5,181 nucleotides of DNA. Origin: Kangiella sp. (GTDB lineage Bacteria > Pseudomonadota > Gammaproteobacteria > Enterobacterales > Kangiellaceae). How positions within the stretch are numbered: position 1 is the first letter of the stretch; each line of letters opens with the position of its first letter. Positions 1 to 5,181 of the stretch are shown in pieces. The stretch lies in assembly GCA_002733465.1 (NCBI GenBank), contig NVVT01000013.1:105027-110207 (forward strand). The letters are read 5' to 3'. The translations under genes and the position numbers were made by a program. The notes under the pieces were generated by a model. The model was not told where the DNA came from and did not search any database. It saw only the letters and a list, made by a program, of their open reading frames with translations.

Positions 1-1818
1 AGCGGTTTATTAGTACAAGAGATGAGACTAGAGAAAGCTTTGGAAGTATTGACATTTATAGAAGTTAATCAATTAAATGCAATCGACAAAGATACCTATT
101 ATCTTCATTATGGCGAAATCTTGCTAGCCTCAGAAGAAGCGGAAAGACAAATTTCCTCTTTAACTCAATTTAATAAAATTGTTAAGCCATCCAATCACTC
201 TATCGAATGGCAAGTACGTTATGGACGATCGATTTCAGATAGTTACCTTATTAATAATAATTATTTTGAAGCCGCTAAACAGCGGATCGATCTATATGAT
301 TTAATCGATGATTCTAGCGAATTAGAAGACAATAATAATAAAATTTGGCATTCACTCATTCAAATGGAAATACCAATTTTAAAGGCGTTAAGTAGTGGTT
401 TTAATTCTAAACGGGTGAAAGGCTGGCTTGAAGTCGTTTATCTAAATAAACGCTGGGGCAATCAACCTTCAAAATTGATCAAGCAATTAGATCAGTGGAA
501 AAAACGATTCCCATTACATCCAGCCCAAATTATAAAACCAAAATCATTACAATTAATATCCTCTGGCGAACCTCTTGCGCCTAAAAAAATTGCTGTTTTG
601 TTACCACTTAGTGGTCGATTTGCAGCATCCGGTCAAACCATTCAAAGCGGTTTAATTGCCGCTCAATATCAATCTAAATCATCTGAAAACATTGCAAGCC
701 TACATTTTTATGATACCGCAAAAAGTCTTTCAGGTTTAATCAGTTATCAACAAGCGATCAAGGATGGTGCAGATTTTATTATTGGTCCACTGGATAAAAG
801 AAGCATTAATGAAATATTATCTAATGCGACCCGTTCTAATAAGACTGGTTCTAGTATGACTGATTCTAGTAAAGCGGACTCTAGTGAAACCGGGTCTAAA
901 GTAACGGGACTAGTGCCCACTCTTTTTCTAAATAGAGCTTCATCAAATTTCGAATTCACAAAAAACTTAAGTAATCAAATTTATCAATTCGGCTTACCTG
1001 TTGAAGATGAAGCACTTCAAGCTGCTCACAGAGCCTTTGAAAAAGGCTACCGTAAAGCACTTACATTTGTTAAAAATGATCCGTTGGGTCTACGGGCAAA
1101 AGCGGCATTTAAAGATTACTTTGAACAATTAGGTGGAGAGCTAATAGATTCTCAAGAATACGATGATATTAAAAAACTAAATACTGACATTCAAAATATG
1201 TTGAGAGTTGGCGATAGCATCAAACGAAAAACACAACTTGAAAAAACGTTGGGTCGAAATATTGAATATACCATGCGTAGAAGAAAAGATGCCGATGTTG
1301 TTTTCTTGTTCTCTAACGCCAGAAATGCGCGAAGAATTAAGCCCTTCATTAATTTTTACTTTGCATTGGACCTGCCGGTTATAGCAACTTCAAGAATCTT
1401 CTCAGGCACTCATAATTTAATAAAGGAAAATGATCTCAATGGTATCGAATTTTCTGATATCCCTCTCTATTTAAGCCAACAGAAAGATCTTGTAGCACTG
1501 AGAAAAAAACTTTCCACTATCGACAAAGATTTATTGAAGCATAACAATGGCCGGCTTTTTGCTCTTGGATTTGACGCTTATCAAGTGTTAACACAATTAC
1601 CGGTATTAAAAGCTTTCCCAGACTATCATTGGTTTGGTTTATCGGGTGAATTAGGTGTGGACGATGTTGGCATACTCCATAGATATTTGACTTGGGCTAA
1701 ATTTGAAAAAGGAGCGCCTAACGTAACTAAAGAAAGAATAAAACCGGTAGTTAACGAACAAGCTGTTAATTCTTATGATACAGAAAATAGAAACGTTAAA
1801 TTGAACCAATTGTTTTAA
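1..1818 (+). CDS. lpoA: Penicillin-binding protein activator LpoA (5' end missing)
   Basis: This is an outer-membrane lipoprotein that reaches through the periplasm to activate the class A peptidoglycan synthase PBP1A (known for the family). The frame is open from base 1, so 605 codons are present. The first ATG (base 22) is unlikely to be the true start, because no signal peptide or lipobox follows it; the real start lies upstream. Codons 1 to about 180 form a helical TPR-like N-terminal domain, ending in a WLEV...WKKRFP segment like that of E. coli LpoA. From about codon 194 (KKIAVLLPLSGRF, base 583 on) runs the periplasmic-binding-protein-like domain, with IIGPLDKRS, the RRRKDADVVF and IKPFINF segments, LNGIEFSDIPLYL, and a C-terminal GELGVDD...RYLTW segment. 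The Ala/Pro-rich insertion I recall from E. coli LpoA before its YDT segment is absent here. Instead, a Ser/Thr-rich repeat insert sits at codons 275-304. yraN follows after 20 bases. Identification is firm; only the N-terminus is unknown. Confidence 0.93.
   Translation, partial: SGLLVQEMRLEKALEVLTFIEVNQLNAIDKDTYYLHYGEILLASEEAERQISSLTQFNKIVKPSNHSIEWQVRYGRSISDSYLINNNYFEAAKQRIDLYDLIDDSSELEDNNNKIWHSLIQMEIPILKALSSGFNSKRVKGWLEVVYLNKRWGNQPSKLIKQLDQWKKRFPLHPAQIIKPKSLQLISSGEPLAPKKIAVLLPLSGRFAASGQTIQSGLIAAQYQSKSSENIASLHFYDTAKSLSGLISYQQAIKDGADFIIGPLDKRSINEILSNATRSNKTGSSMTDSSKADSSETGSKVTGLVPTLFLNRASSNFEFTKNLSNQIYQFGLPVEDEALQAAHRAFEKGYRKALTFVKNDPLGLRAKAAFKDYFEQLGGELIDSQEYDDIKKLNTDIQNMLRVGDSIKRKTQLEKTLGRNIEYTMRRRKDADVVFLFSNARNARRIKPFINFYFALDLPVIATSRIFSGTHNLIKENDLNGIEFSDIPLYLSQQKDLVALRKKLSTIDKDLLKHNNGRLFALGFDAYQVLTQLPVLKAFPDYHWFGLSGELGVDDVGILHRYLTWAKFEKGAPNVTKERIKPVVNEQAVNSYDTENRNVKLNQLF
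823..912 (+). repeat. Six imperfect 15-base tandem repeats inside lpoA
   Basis: Six in-frame units of five codons read NATRS, NKTGS, SMTDS, SKADS, SETGS and KVTGL. The consensus is [N/S]-x-[T/A]-x-S; the last unit is the most diverged. At DNA level CTAGT recurs at 851, 866 and 881, with another at 910. The insert lies between the IIGPLDKRSINEIL helix and the VPTLFLNR strand of the PBP-like domain, where E. coli LpoA (from memory) has only a short loop. A flexible, surface-exposed linker grown by unit duplication is the likely reading. Confidence 0.75.
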
Positions 1819-1838
1819 TTTAATAATCGTTATCAATA

Positions 1839-2243
1839 ATGAGTCTACTAGACAAAAGAACTAATAAAAAGCTAGTCGGAGATAATGTCGAGGATAAAGC
1901 CGTTGCTTATTTAAGCTCAATTGGCTTGAAAATAGTCGCACAAAATTATCTTTGTAAAATGGGCGAAATAGATATAATTGCACGTGAAAAAGATACACTT
2001 GTTTTTATAGAAGTAAGGTACAGAAAAGATGATCGTTTTGGCGGTTCTGCGATCAGCGTAAACCAAAGCAAACAAAAACGAGTAGTTAAAGCGGCAGCAC
2101 ATTATCTTCAGTCACACCGACTAACAAATAAAATAGCATGTCGATTTGACGTAATGGCTATAGAAGGTAAAATAGCATTTGAACATGCTTTGGCATCAAG
2201 CCAATTAAACTGGATTAAAGGAGCGTTTAACGCCAGCCCATGA
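1839..2243 (+). CDS. yraN: YraN family protein (UPF0102), nuclease-like
   Basis: The product has 134 residues, the usual size for UPF0102 (about 131 in E. coli YraN). The family has a Holliday-junction-resolvase-like restriction-endonuclease fold, but its cellular role is not established. Visible family marks are G14 and E18 in the first helix, the GEIDII strand (E43, D45), FIEVRYR (E58, R60), FGG (67-69), a QSKQKR helix around 76-81, and the C-terminal CRFDVMAIEG and WIKGAFN segments, all closely matching E. coli YraN. D45 and E58-x-R60 sit where a PD-(D/E)xK nuclease has its metal ligands; Arg replaces the classical Lys, as in the E. coli protein. ATG 1839 is the first start after an in-frame stop at 1824. 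No Shine-Dalgarno sequence is visible before it, so reinitiation after lpoA (stop 20 bases upstream) is plausible. Its TGA overlaps the next ATG by four bases. Confidence 0.93.
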   Translation: MSLLDKRTNKKLVGDNVEDKAVAYLSSIGLKIVAQNYLCKMGEIDIIAREKDTLVFIEVRYRKDDRFGGSAISVNQSKQKRVVKAAAHYLQSHRLTNKIACRFDVMAIEGKIAFEHALASSQLNWIKGAFNASP

Positions 2244-2827
2244 TAGAACGAATTCGAGATAATTTTACGGAAAGCATTCAAACAAAGATTGCTGCTGCTG
2301 ATATGTTGCCAGAAACAATTGCCCGAGCGGGAAAAATAATTGTTAGCACATTATTAAATGGTGGGAAAATTTTGACCTGTGGCAATGGCGGTTCCGCTGC
2401 CGATGCGCAACACTTCGCATCAGAATTAATTAATCGTTATGAAAGAGAGCGTCCTTCCTTACCCTGTATTAGTTTAACTACAGACACTTCAACTTTAACG
2501 TCTATAGCCAATGATTATAGTTATAGTCAGGTGTTTGCCAAGCAAATAAAAGGATTAGGACAAGCGGGAGATATATTGTTTGCTTTTTCTACCAGCGGTA
2601 ACTCAAAAAGTATTAGCGAAGCAATTAAAACCGCACTATCAAAAGATATGTTAATCGTTACTTGTACCGGTAAAGACGGCGGAGAAATAGCCGGACTAAT
2701 TGGTGAAGATGATGTTGAAATACGCGTACCATCCAATTCAACCGCACGAATTCAAGAAGTTCATTTGGTTATCATTCACTGCTTATGCGATGTGATCGAT
2801 AATCAATTATTTGGAGAAACAGAATGA
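2240..2827 (+). CDS. gmhA: SIS-domain phosphoheptose isomerase, GmhA/DiaA family
   Basis: The product is a 195-residue single SIS-domain protein. GmhA proteins convert sedoheptulose 7-phosphate to D-glycero-D-manno-heptose 7-phosphate for the LPS inner core. The paralogue DiaA binds DnaA and promotes replication initiation. Visible are the CGNGGSAADAQH phosphate-binding segment (47-58), SELINRYERERPSLP (61-75), TSIANDYSYSQVFAKQ (87-102), STSGNS (117-122), and ARIQEVHLVIIHCLCD (169-184). H58, E62, Q172 and H180 match the metal and catalytic positions of GmhA (H61, E65, Q172, H180 in E. coli, from memory). E. coli DiaA has lost the equivalents of E62 and H180. Yet the start (ERI...FTESIQT.IAAA) and the end (L190-F191) follow DiaA. 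The closest match I recall is P. aeruginosa GmhA, which sits in the same operon position. The start overlaps the yraN stop (ATGA); AAAGGAG at 2217-2223 is 16 bases away, rather far, so coupling is likely. The family is certain; isomerase versus DiaA role is not. Confidence 0.92.
   Translation: MIERIRDNFTESIQTKIAAADMLPETIARAGKIIVSTLLNGGKILTCGNGGSAADAQHFASELINRYERERPSLPCISLTTDTSTLTSIANDYSYSQVFAKQIKGLGQAGDILFAFSTSGNSKSISEAIKTALSKDMLIVTCTGKDGGEIAGLIGEDDVEIRVPSNSTARIQEVHLVIIHCLCDVIDNQLFGETE
2813..2816 (+). promoter_or_regulatory. Ribosome binding site for the BON lipoprotein gene
   Basis: GGAG lies 7 bases before ATG 2824, inside the last codons of the SIS gene. It supports that ATG, which gives a long signal peptide, over the in-frame GTG at 2857 or TTG at 2875. 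Confidence 0.65.
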
Positions 2828-3510
2828 CAATAAACTTTGAGAAATTGGTCTTTAAGGTGCTGAGCCTTAAGACCTTGAGTCTTAAAATACGGGCTCTTAA
2901 GTTAAAAGCCTTATCGGTAGTCATTATTCTTTCAAGCTTTATGTTAACGGGTTGTACAGGCCTATTTATTGCCGGAGCCGCCGGAGGAGCTGCATCATCA
3001 CAGGATAGAAGAACTTTACCCACTCAACTAGAAGACAGTAATATCGAAATAAAAAGTATGGCAACTTTATTTAAAGATGATCGCCTTTGGAAGGGGACTA
3101 ATATTGATGTAATCAGCTATAACACATTAGTATTATTAGTAGGTCAGGCACCTGCTGCAAGTCTTAAAAGTAGAGCTGAGCGAGTCATTAAAAGAATACC
3201 TAAAATAAGAAAAATTTATAATCAAATTCGTATTGCAGCACCCGTTTCCTTTTTTACTAGCAGAAACGATGAATATTTAACCACCAAAGTTAAAACAACG
3301 ATGCTATTTACAGAAAATTTTCCATCCGGAAAAATTAAAGTGGTTACTGAGAATAGCGAAGTCTTTCTATTAGGATTAGTGACGCAGAATGAAGCGGATA
3401 GAGCTGTTGAAATAGCCAGAAATATTAATGGTGTAAAAAAAGTAATTAAAGTATTTGAAATAATAGATGCAGCAACCATTCAAGCGGAAGTTACTGGGCT
3501 AATTAATTAA
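2824..3510 (+). CDS. dolP: Dual-BON-domain outer-membrane lipoprotein (DolP/YraP-like)
   Basis: The product is a 228-residue lipoprotein. A hydrophobic stretch (about 30-41) ends in the lipobox L41-T-G-C44, so Cys44 would be lipidated. Residue +2 is Thr, not Asp, which favours Lol transport to the outer membrane. A Gly/Ala-rich segment (46-57) follows, then two BON domains: about 74-139, with the conserved Gly at LLVG107, and about 149-215, with FLLG184 and NGVKKV at 202-207. E. coli DolP, also dual-BON and 191 residues long, binds anionic phospholipid at the division site and supports outer-membrane integrity and the BAM complex. It too sits after diaA. The extra length here is largely an unusually long N-terminal region of 29 residues before the hydrophobic core, built from five-residue repeats. 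The ATG overlaps the previous stop (ATGA) and has a good ribosome binding site. This is the last gene of the operon. Orthology to dolP is inferred from domains and order. Confidence 0.88.
   Translation: MTINFEKLVFKVLSLKTLSLKIRALKLKALSVVIILSSFMLTGCTGLFIAGAAGGAASSQDRRTLPTQLEDSNIEIKSMATLFKDDRLWKGTNIDVISYNTLVLLVGQAPAASLKSRAERVIKRIPKIRKIYNQIRIAAPVSFFTSRNDEYLTTKVKTTMLFTENFPSGKIKVVTENSEVFLLGLVTQNEADRAVEIARNINGVKKVIKVFEIIDAATIQAEVTGLIN
2836..2910 (+). repeat. Imperfect 15-base repeats in the lipoprotein signal sequence
   Basis: Five consecutive five-codon units read FEKLV, FKVLS, LKTLS, LKIRA and LKLKA, then the frame runs on into LSVV. The clearest units begin CTTAAG or CTTAAA at 2866, 2881 and 2896. 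They encode a basic Leu/Lys-rich front before the hydrophobic core of the signal peptide. The repetition is degenerate and could partly reflect a biased Leu-Lys composition. Confidence 0.55.
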
Positions 3511-3564
3511 TCTAGGAGCTTGTCCGAGAAGCACTGTTGACTTAGTTATTCCTTTTTTTCGTAG

Positions 3565-4113
3565 CTATTTAATTACTTTCAAATGTGAAATTTTCTTAGT
3601 TTTAATGCTAACAACTTCCGCTGATTTTTGTTCTTCTGATTGATCTTTCTGAACATCAGAGTTTGCATTATTACTATCCGCATCTGAAGTTATTTCGGAA
3701 CTAGCGGATTCAAAAGTAACATCATCCCTATTTTCTATAATCTGAAGTTTCGAATCATTATTTTTGACTTCTGAAATGACACTTTGAATTTCTTCCTCTG
3801 GTGGAAAAGCCATACCCAAGCCATTCTCTTGAGCATAAATAGCTAACAATGCCGTCATCGGTATAAAAATATTCATCGCCTTACCACTAAATCTCGCACT
3901 AAATGAAATCGCATCATTATCTGAAAACCAATTTTGAATAGCACTAGGCTCTACATTGAGAACGATTTGTCCATTTTGGATATGCTGTTGAGGTACACAG
4001 ACAGAATCTTGATTAGCATCAATTAACAAATAGGGAGTCGCATCATTATCTATAATCCACTCATAAACGGCTCGTAACATATAAGGTTTATTTGAAGAAA
4101 ATGATGCTTCCAT
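3565..4113 (-). CDS. sspB: ClpXP protease specificity-enhancing factor SspB
   Basis: SspB is a cytoplasmic adaptor that binds ssrA-tagged and other substrates and hands them to ClpXP. The product has 182 residues (165 in E. coli). The folded substrate-binding domain covers about residues 8-104: KPYMLRAVYEWIIDN near the start, TPYLLID at 26-32, NGQIVLNVEPSAI at 47-59, FSARFSG at 71-77, and LLAIYAQENGLGMAF at 89-103. A long acidic, Ser/Asn-rich linker follows (about 106-165). The chain ends in ISHLKVIK (175-182), matching the C-terminal ClpX-binding motif that I recall as ending LRVVK in E. coli. The start is ATG at 4111-4113; only a weak AG-rich sequence precedes it. It lies 100 bases downstream of sspA in the same direction, with which it is usually cotranscribed. 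Its 3' end faces that of the BON lipoprotein gene 54 bases away. Confidence 0.95.
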   Translation of the reverse strand: MEASFSSNKPYMLRAVYEWIIDNDATPYLLIDANQDSVCVPQQHIQNGQIVLNVEPSAIQNWFSDNDAISFSARFSGKAMNIFIPMTALLAIYAQENGLGMAFPPEEEIQSVISEVKNNDSKLQIIENRDDVTFESASSEITSDADSNNANSDVQKDQSEEQKSAEVVSIKTKKISHLKVIK

Positions 4114-4213
4114 ATTTTATTTCGCTAATTTATAAGTTTTTCTTTTTTAGATTTTACGATGTTTTATTTAATAGATGACTAACTAACATCATTTATTCTA
4201 AATAATAGGCGAA

Positions 4214-4846
4214 TTAATATCCGCCCATATCTCTTTCAACGTCAGTTAAGCTAGCTTGAAAAGATTCGCGCTCAAACAATAAATCCATATATTGAGTCAC
4301 TTCTTTTGCGCCTTTTCCTGTTAATTTAATTCCCATTTCTGAAAGTCTCCACAATAGTGGCGCTAAACAACAATCAATTAACGAAAAATCTTCATTCAAA
4401 AAGTAAGGTGTTTCAGAAAAAACAGGTGCTAAAGTTAAAAGGCTTTCAGTTAATTCTAACTGAGCTTTTTCACGTTCTTGCTCTTTACCGGCAAAAATTT
4501 TGTTCATCAAACTATACCAGTCCTTTTCAACTCGACGTACCATTAAACGAGAACGTGCTCGTGCAACAGGGTAGACAGGCATCAAAGGTGGGTGAGGAAA
4601 TCTTTCATCAAGATATTCCATAATAATAGGCGCTTCAAATAAAACAAGCTCTCTATCAACTAACGTTGGTACTGTATTGTAAGGATTTAGATCGATTAGA
4701 TCTTCTGGTGGCTCACGGTTATCAACCACTTCAATTGCTTCAAAGTTAACGCCTTTTTCCGCAAGTACAATTCGTACTTGATGACTATAAACATCATCGG
4801 TTCCCGTATAAAGGGTCATTATTGATCGTTTTGCTACAGTTGCCAT
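4214..4846 (-). CDS. sspA: Stringent starvation protein A, RNA-polymerase-associated
   Basis: SspA has a glutathione-S-transferase fold but binds RNA polymerase rather than acting as a GST. In E. coli it helps survival in stationary phase and acid, acts partly by lowering H-NS, and is needed for phage P1 late transcription; in other species it works with partners on virulence genes. The 210 residues match E. coli SspA (about 212) along the whole length. The thioredoxin-like N-terminal domain (about 9-85) holds YSHQVRIVLAEKG (20-32), DLIDLNP (49-55) and VPTLVDREL (59-67). FPHPPLMPVYPVAR follows, with the surface-pocket residues P84-H85-P86 at the same numbers as in E. coli. The helical C-terminal domain includes VEKDWYSLMNKI, YFLNEDFSLIDCCLAPLLWRL and FERESFQASL. 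The chosen ATG has a good ribosome binding site. It lies downstream of the cytochrome c1 gene, as in Pseudomonas and its relatives. Confidence 0.97.
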   Translation of the reverse strand: MATVAKRSIMTLYTGTDDVYSHQVRIVLAEKGVNFEAIEVVDNREPPEDLIDLNPYNTVPTLVDRELVLFEAPIIMEYLDERFPHPPLMPVYPVARARSRLMVRRVEKDWYSLMNKIFAGKEQEREKAQLELTESLLTLAPVFSETPYFLNEDFSLIDCCLAPLLWRLSEMGIKLTGKGAKEVTQYMDLLFERESFQASLTDVERDMGGY

Positions 4847-4855
4847 AATAGGCTT

Positions 4856-4860
4856 CTCCC
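4856..4860 (-). promoter_or_regulatory. Ribosome binding site for sspA
   Basis: On the - strand GGGAG lies 9 bases before the sspA ATG (4846-4844) and is the strongest Shine-Dalgarno match among the genes here. Confidence 0.7.
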
Positions 4861-4863
4861 TAA

Positions 4864-4907
4864 AATTAAAAACGACAAAGGCGACTGAAATTCAGTCGCC
4901 ATCGTTT
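4864..4907 (-). terminator. Intrinsic terminator after petC, upstream of sspA
   Basis: A perfect 10-base inverted repeat, GGCGACTGAA (4880-4889) and TTCAGTCGCC (4891-4900), is separated by one base. It would fold as an 8-bp GC-rich stem with a 5-base loop. Flanking AAACGA (4870-4875) can pair with TCGTTT (4902-4907) as a second short stem. Read on the - strand the hairpin is followed by TTTGTCGTTTTT, a U-rich tail; the + strand side lacks a U run, which fixes the direction. It starts about 30 bases past the cytochrome c1 stop and ends just before the sspA ribosome binding site. Confidence 0.75.
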
Positions 4908-4936
4908 AAGTTAAACAGATTGCTGGTTTGCGTTTC

Positions 4937-5181
4937 TTAATGAACGTCTTTCCAGTATTCTTTTTTCAATAAGTAAGCAACAATGGTAAAGAAAAATATA
5001 AACATTAATACATAAATTCCCATCGCTTTTCTTTCCAATTTAATCGGCTCGCCAACATAGTCTAAAAAATTCACCAGATCAGCCATCGTACTATCAAATT
5101 CTTCTGGCGTTAATCGCCCTTGTTTAACCAAGATAAAATAGTTACCAGCCTGAGAAAGAGCTATTAACTCTAGTTCTTTTT
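4937..5181 (-). CDS. petC: Cytochrome c1 of the cytochrome bc1 complex (C-terminal part)
   Basis: This is the C-terminal end of the membrane-anchored c-type haem subunit of ubiquinol-cytochrome c reductase, which passes electrons from the Rieske protein to soluble cytochrome c in the periplasm. The frame is open to the right edge, so the haem-binding CXXCH and the start lie outside; 80 whole sense codons are visible. They hold the family's LTPEEFDSTMADLVNFLDYV and GEPIKLER segments, then one membrane helix (roughly GIYVLMFIFFFTIVAYLL), then the KKEYWKDVH ending typical of proteobacterial cytochrome c1. The TTG at 5131-5129 is an internal Leu codon, not a start. The upstream bc1 genes (Rieske protein, cytochrome b) are expected beyond the window. 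An intrinsic terminator follows the stop codon. Confidence 0.93.
   Translation of the reverse strand, partial: KELELIALSQAGNYFILVKQGRLTPEEFDSTMADLVNFLDYVGEPIKLERKAMGIYVLMFIFFFTIVAYLLKKEYWKDVH

Noticed and set aside
22..24. ATG as the true lpoA start
   Set aside because: The frame is open upstream to the window edge, and no signal peptide or lipobox follows this ATG, although LpoA is a lipoprotein.
747..959. Open frame on the - strand opposite lpoA, with repeated LLE/VLLE motifs
   Set aside because: It is the antisense of the lpoA five-codon repeats; the repeats keep the opposite frame open. No ribosome binding site or known family.
1651..1836. Open frame on the - strand across the lpoA 3' end
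   Set aside because: It overlaps well-conserved LpoA C-terminal sequence and its translation resembles no family.
2772..3023. Open frame on the - strand opposite the start of the BON lipoprotein gene
   Set aside because: It lies opposite a gene with a clear lipobox and ribosome binding site; its composition mirrors the Leu/Lys repeats.
3515..3540. AGGAG followed by TTG at 3520 giving a tiny frame after the BON lipoprotein gene
   Set aside because: The putative start is only a base or two beyond the AGGAG, and the frame stops after six codons; too short and badly spaced.
3516..3545. GAGCTTGTCCGAG, reminiscent of some insertion-sequence ends
   Set aside because: There is no matching inverted copy, no target duplication and no transposase remnant in the window.
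4357..4623. 88-codon open frame on the + strand inside sspA
   Set aside because: It is antisense to highly conserved SspA sequence, with no ribosome binding site and no family resemblance.
5129..5131. TTG as the start of a small 64-residue membrane protein
   Set aside because: The same frame continues to the window edge with cytochrome c1-like sequence, and the encoded segment is the classic cytochrome c1 C-terminus.

Overview
The window is an ordinary stretch of chromosome from an AT-rich gammaproteobacterium. No mobile element, phage gene, CRISPR array or RNA gene is visible. The evidence for the lineage is the gene content and order. A rightward cluster lpoA > yraN > gmhA/diaA > BON-domain lipoprotein (dolP-like) meets a leftward cluster petC (cytochrome c1) > sspA > sspB end to end. 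From memory, this is the same arrangement as the Pseudomonas aeruginosa PA4423-PA4430 region. LpoA and SspB are characteristic of gammaproteobacteria. A cytochrome bc1 gene next to sspA argues against enteric bacteria and for an aerobic lineage such as Pseudomonadales, Oceanospirillales or Alteromonadales relatives. I cannot name the genus.

Positions 1-3510 are on the + strand. lpoA, cut by the left edge, encodes the lipoprotein activator of a class A penicillin-binding protein. It is followed after 20 bases by yraN (UPF0102 nuclease-like protein). yraN overlaps the GmhA/DiaA-family SIS gene by four bases, and that gene overlaps the dual-BON lipoprotein gene by four bases. The two ATGA junctions point to a translationally coupled operon. 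Three of its products fit an envelope theme: peptidoglycan synthase activation, possible heptose supply for LPS, and outer-membrane integrity. The SIS protein may also link to DnaA.

Positions 3511-3564 are a short convergent junction with no strong terminator. Positions 3565-5181 are on the - strand, read right to left: the C-terminal end of cytochrome c1 (cut by the right edge), a good intrinsic terminator, sspA (RNA-polymerase-associated stringent starvation protein A), a 100-base gap, and sspB (ClpXP adaptor).

I see no clearly new system. The points most worth a second look are: a run of imperfect 15-base (five-codon) repeats inside lpoA, a second 15-base-period run encoding an unusually long lysine/leucine-rich signal-peptide front in the BON lipoprotein, and a SIS protein that carries both the GmhA active-site residues and the C-terminal Leu-Phe pair used by DiaA to contact DnaA.
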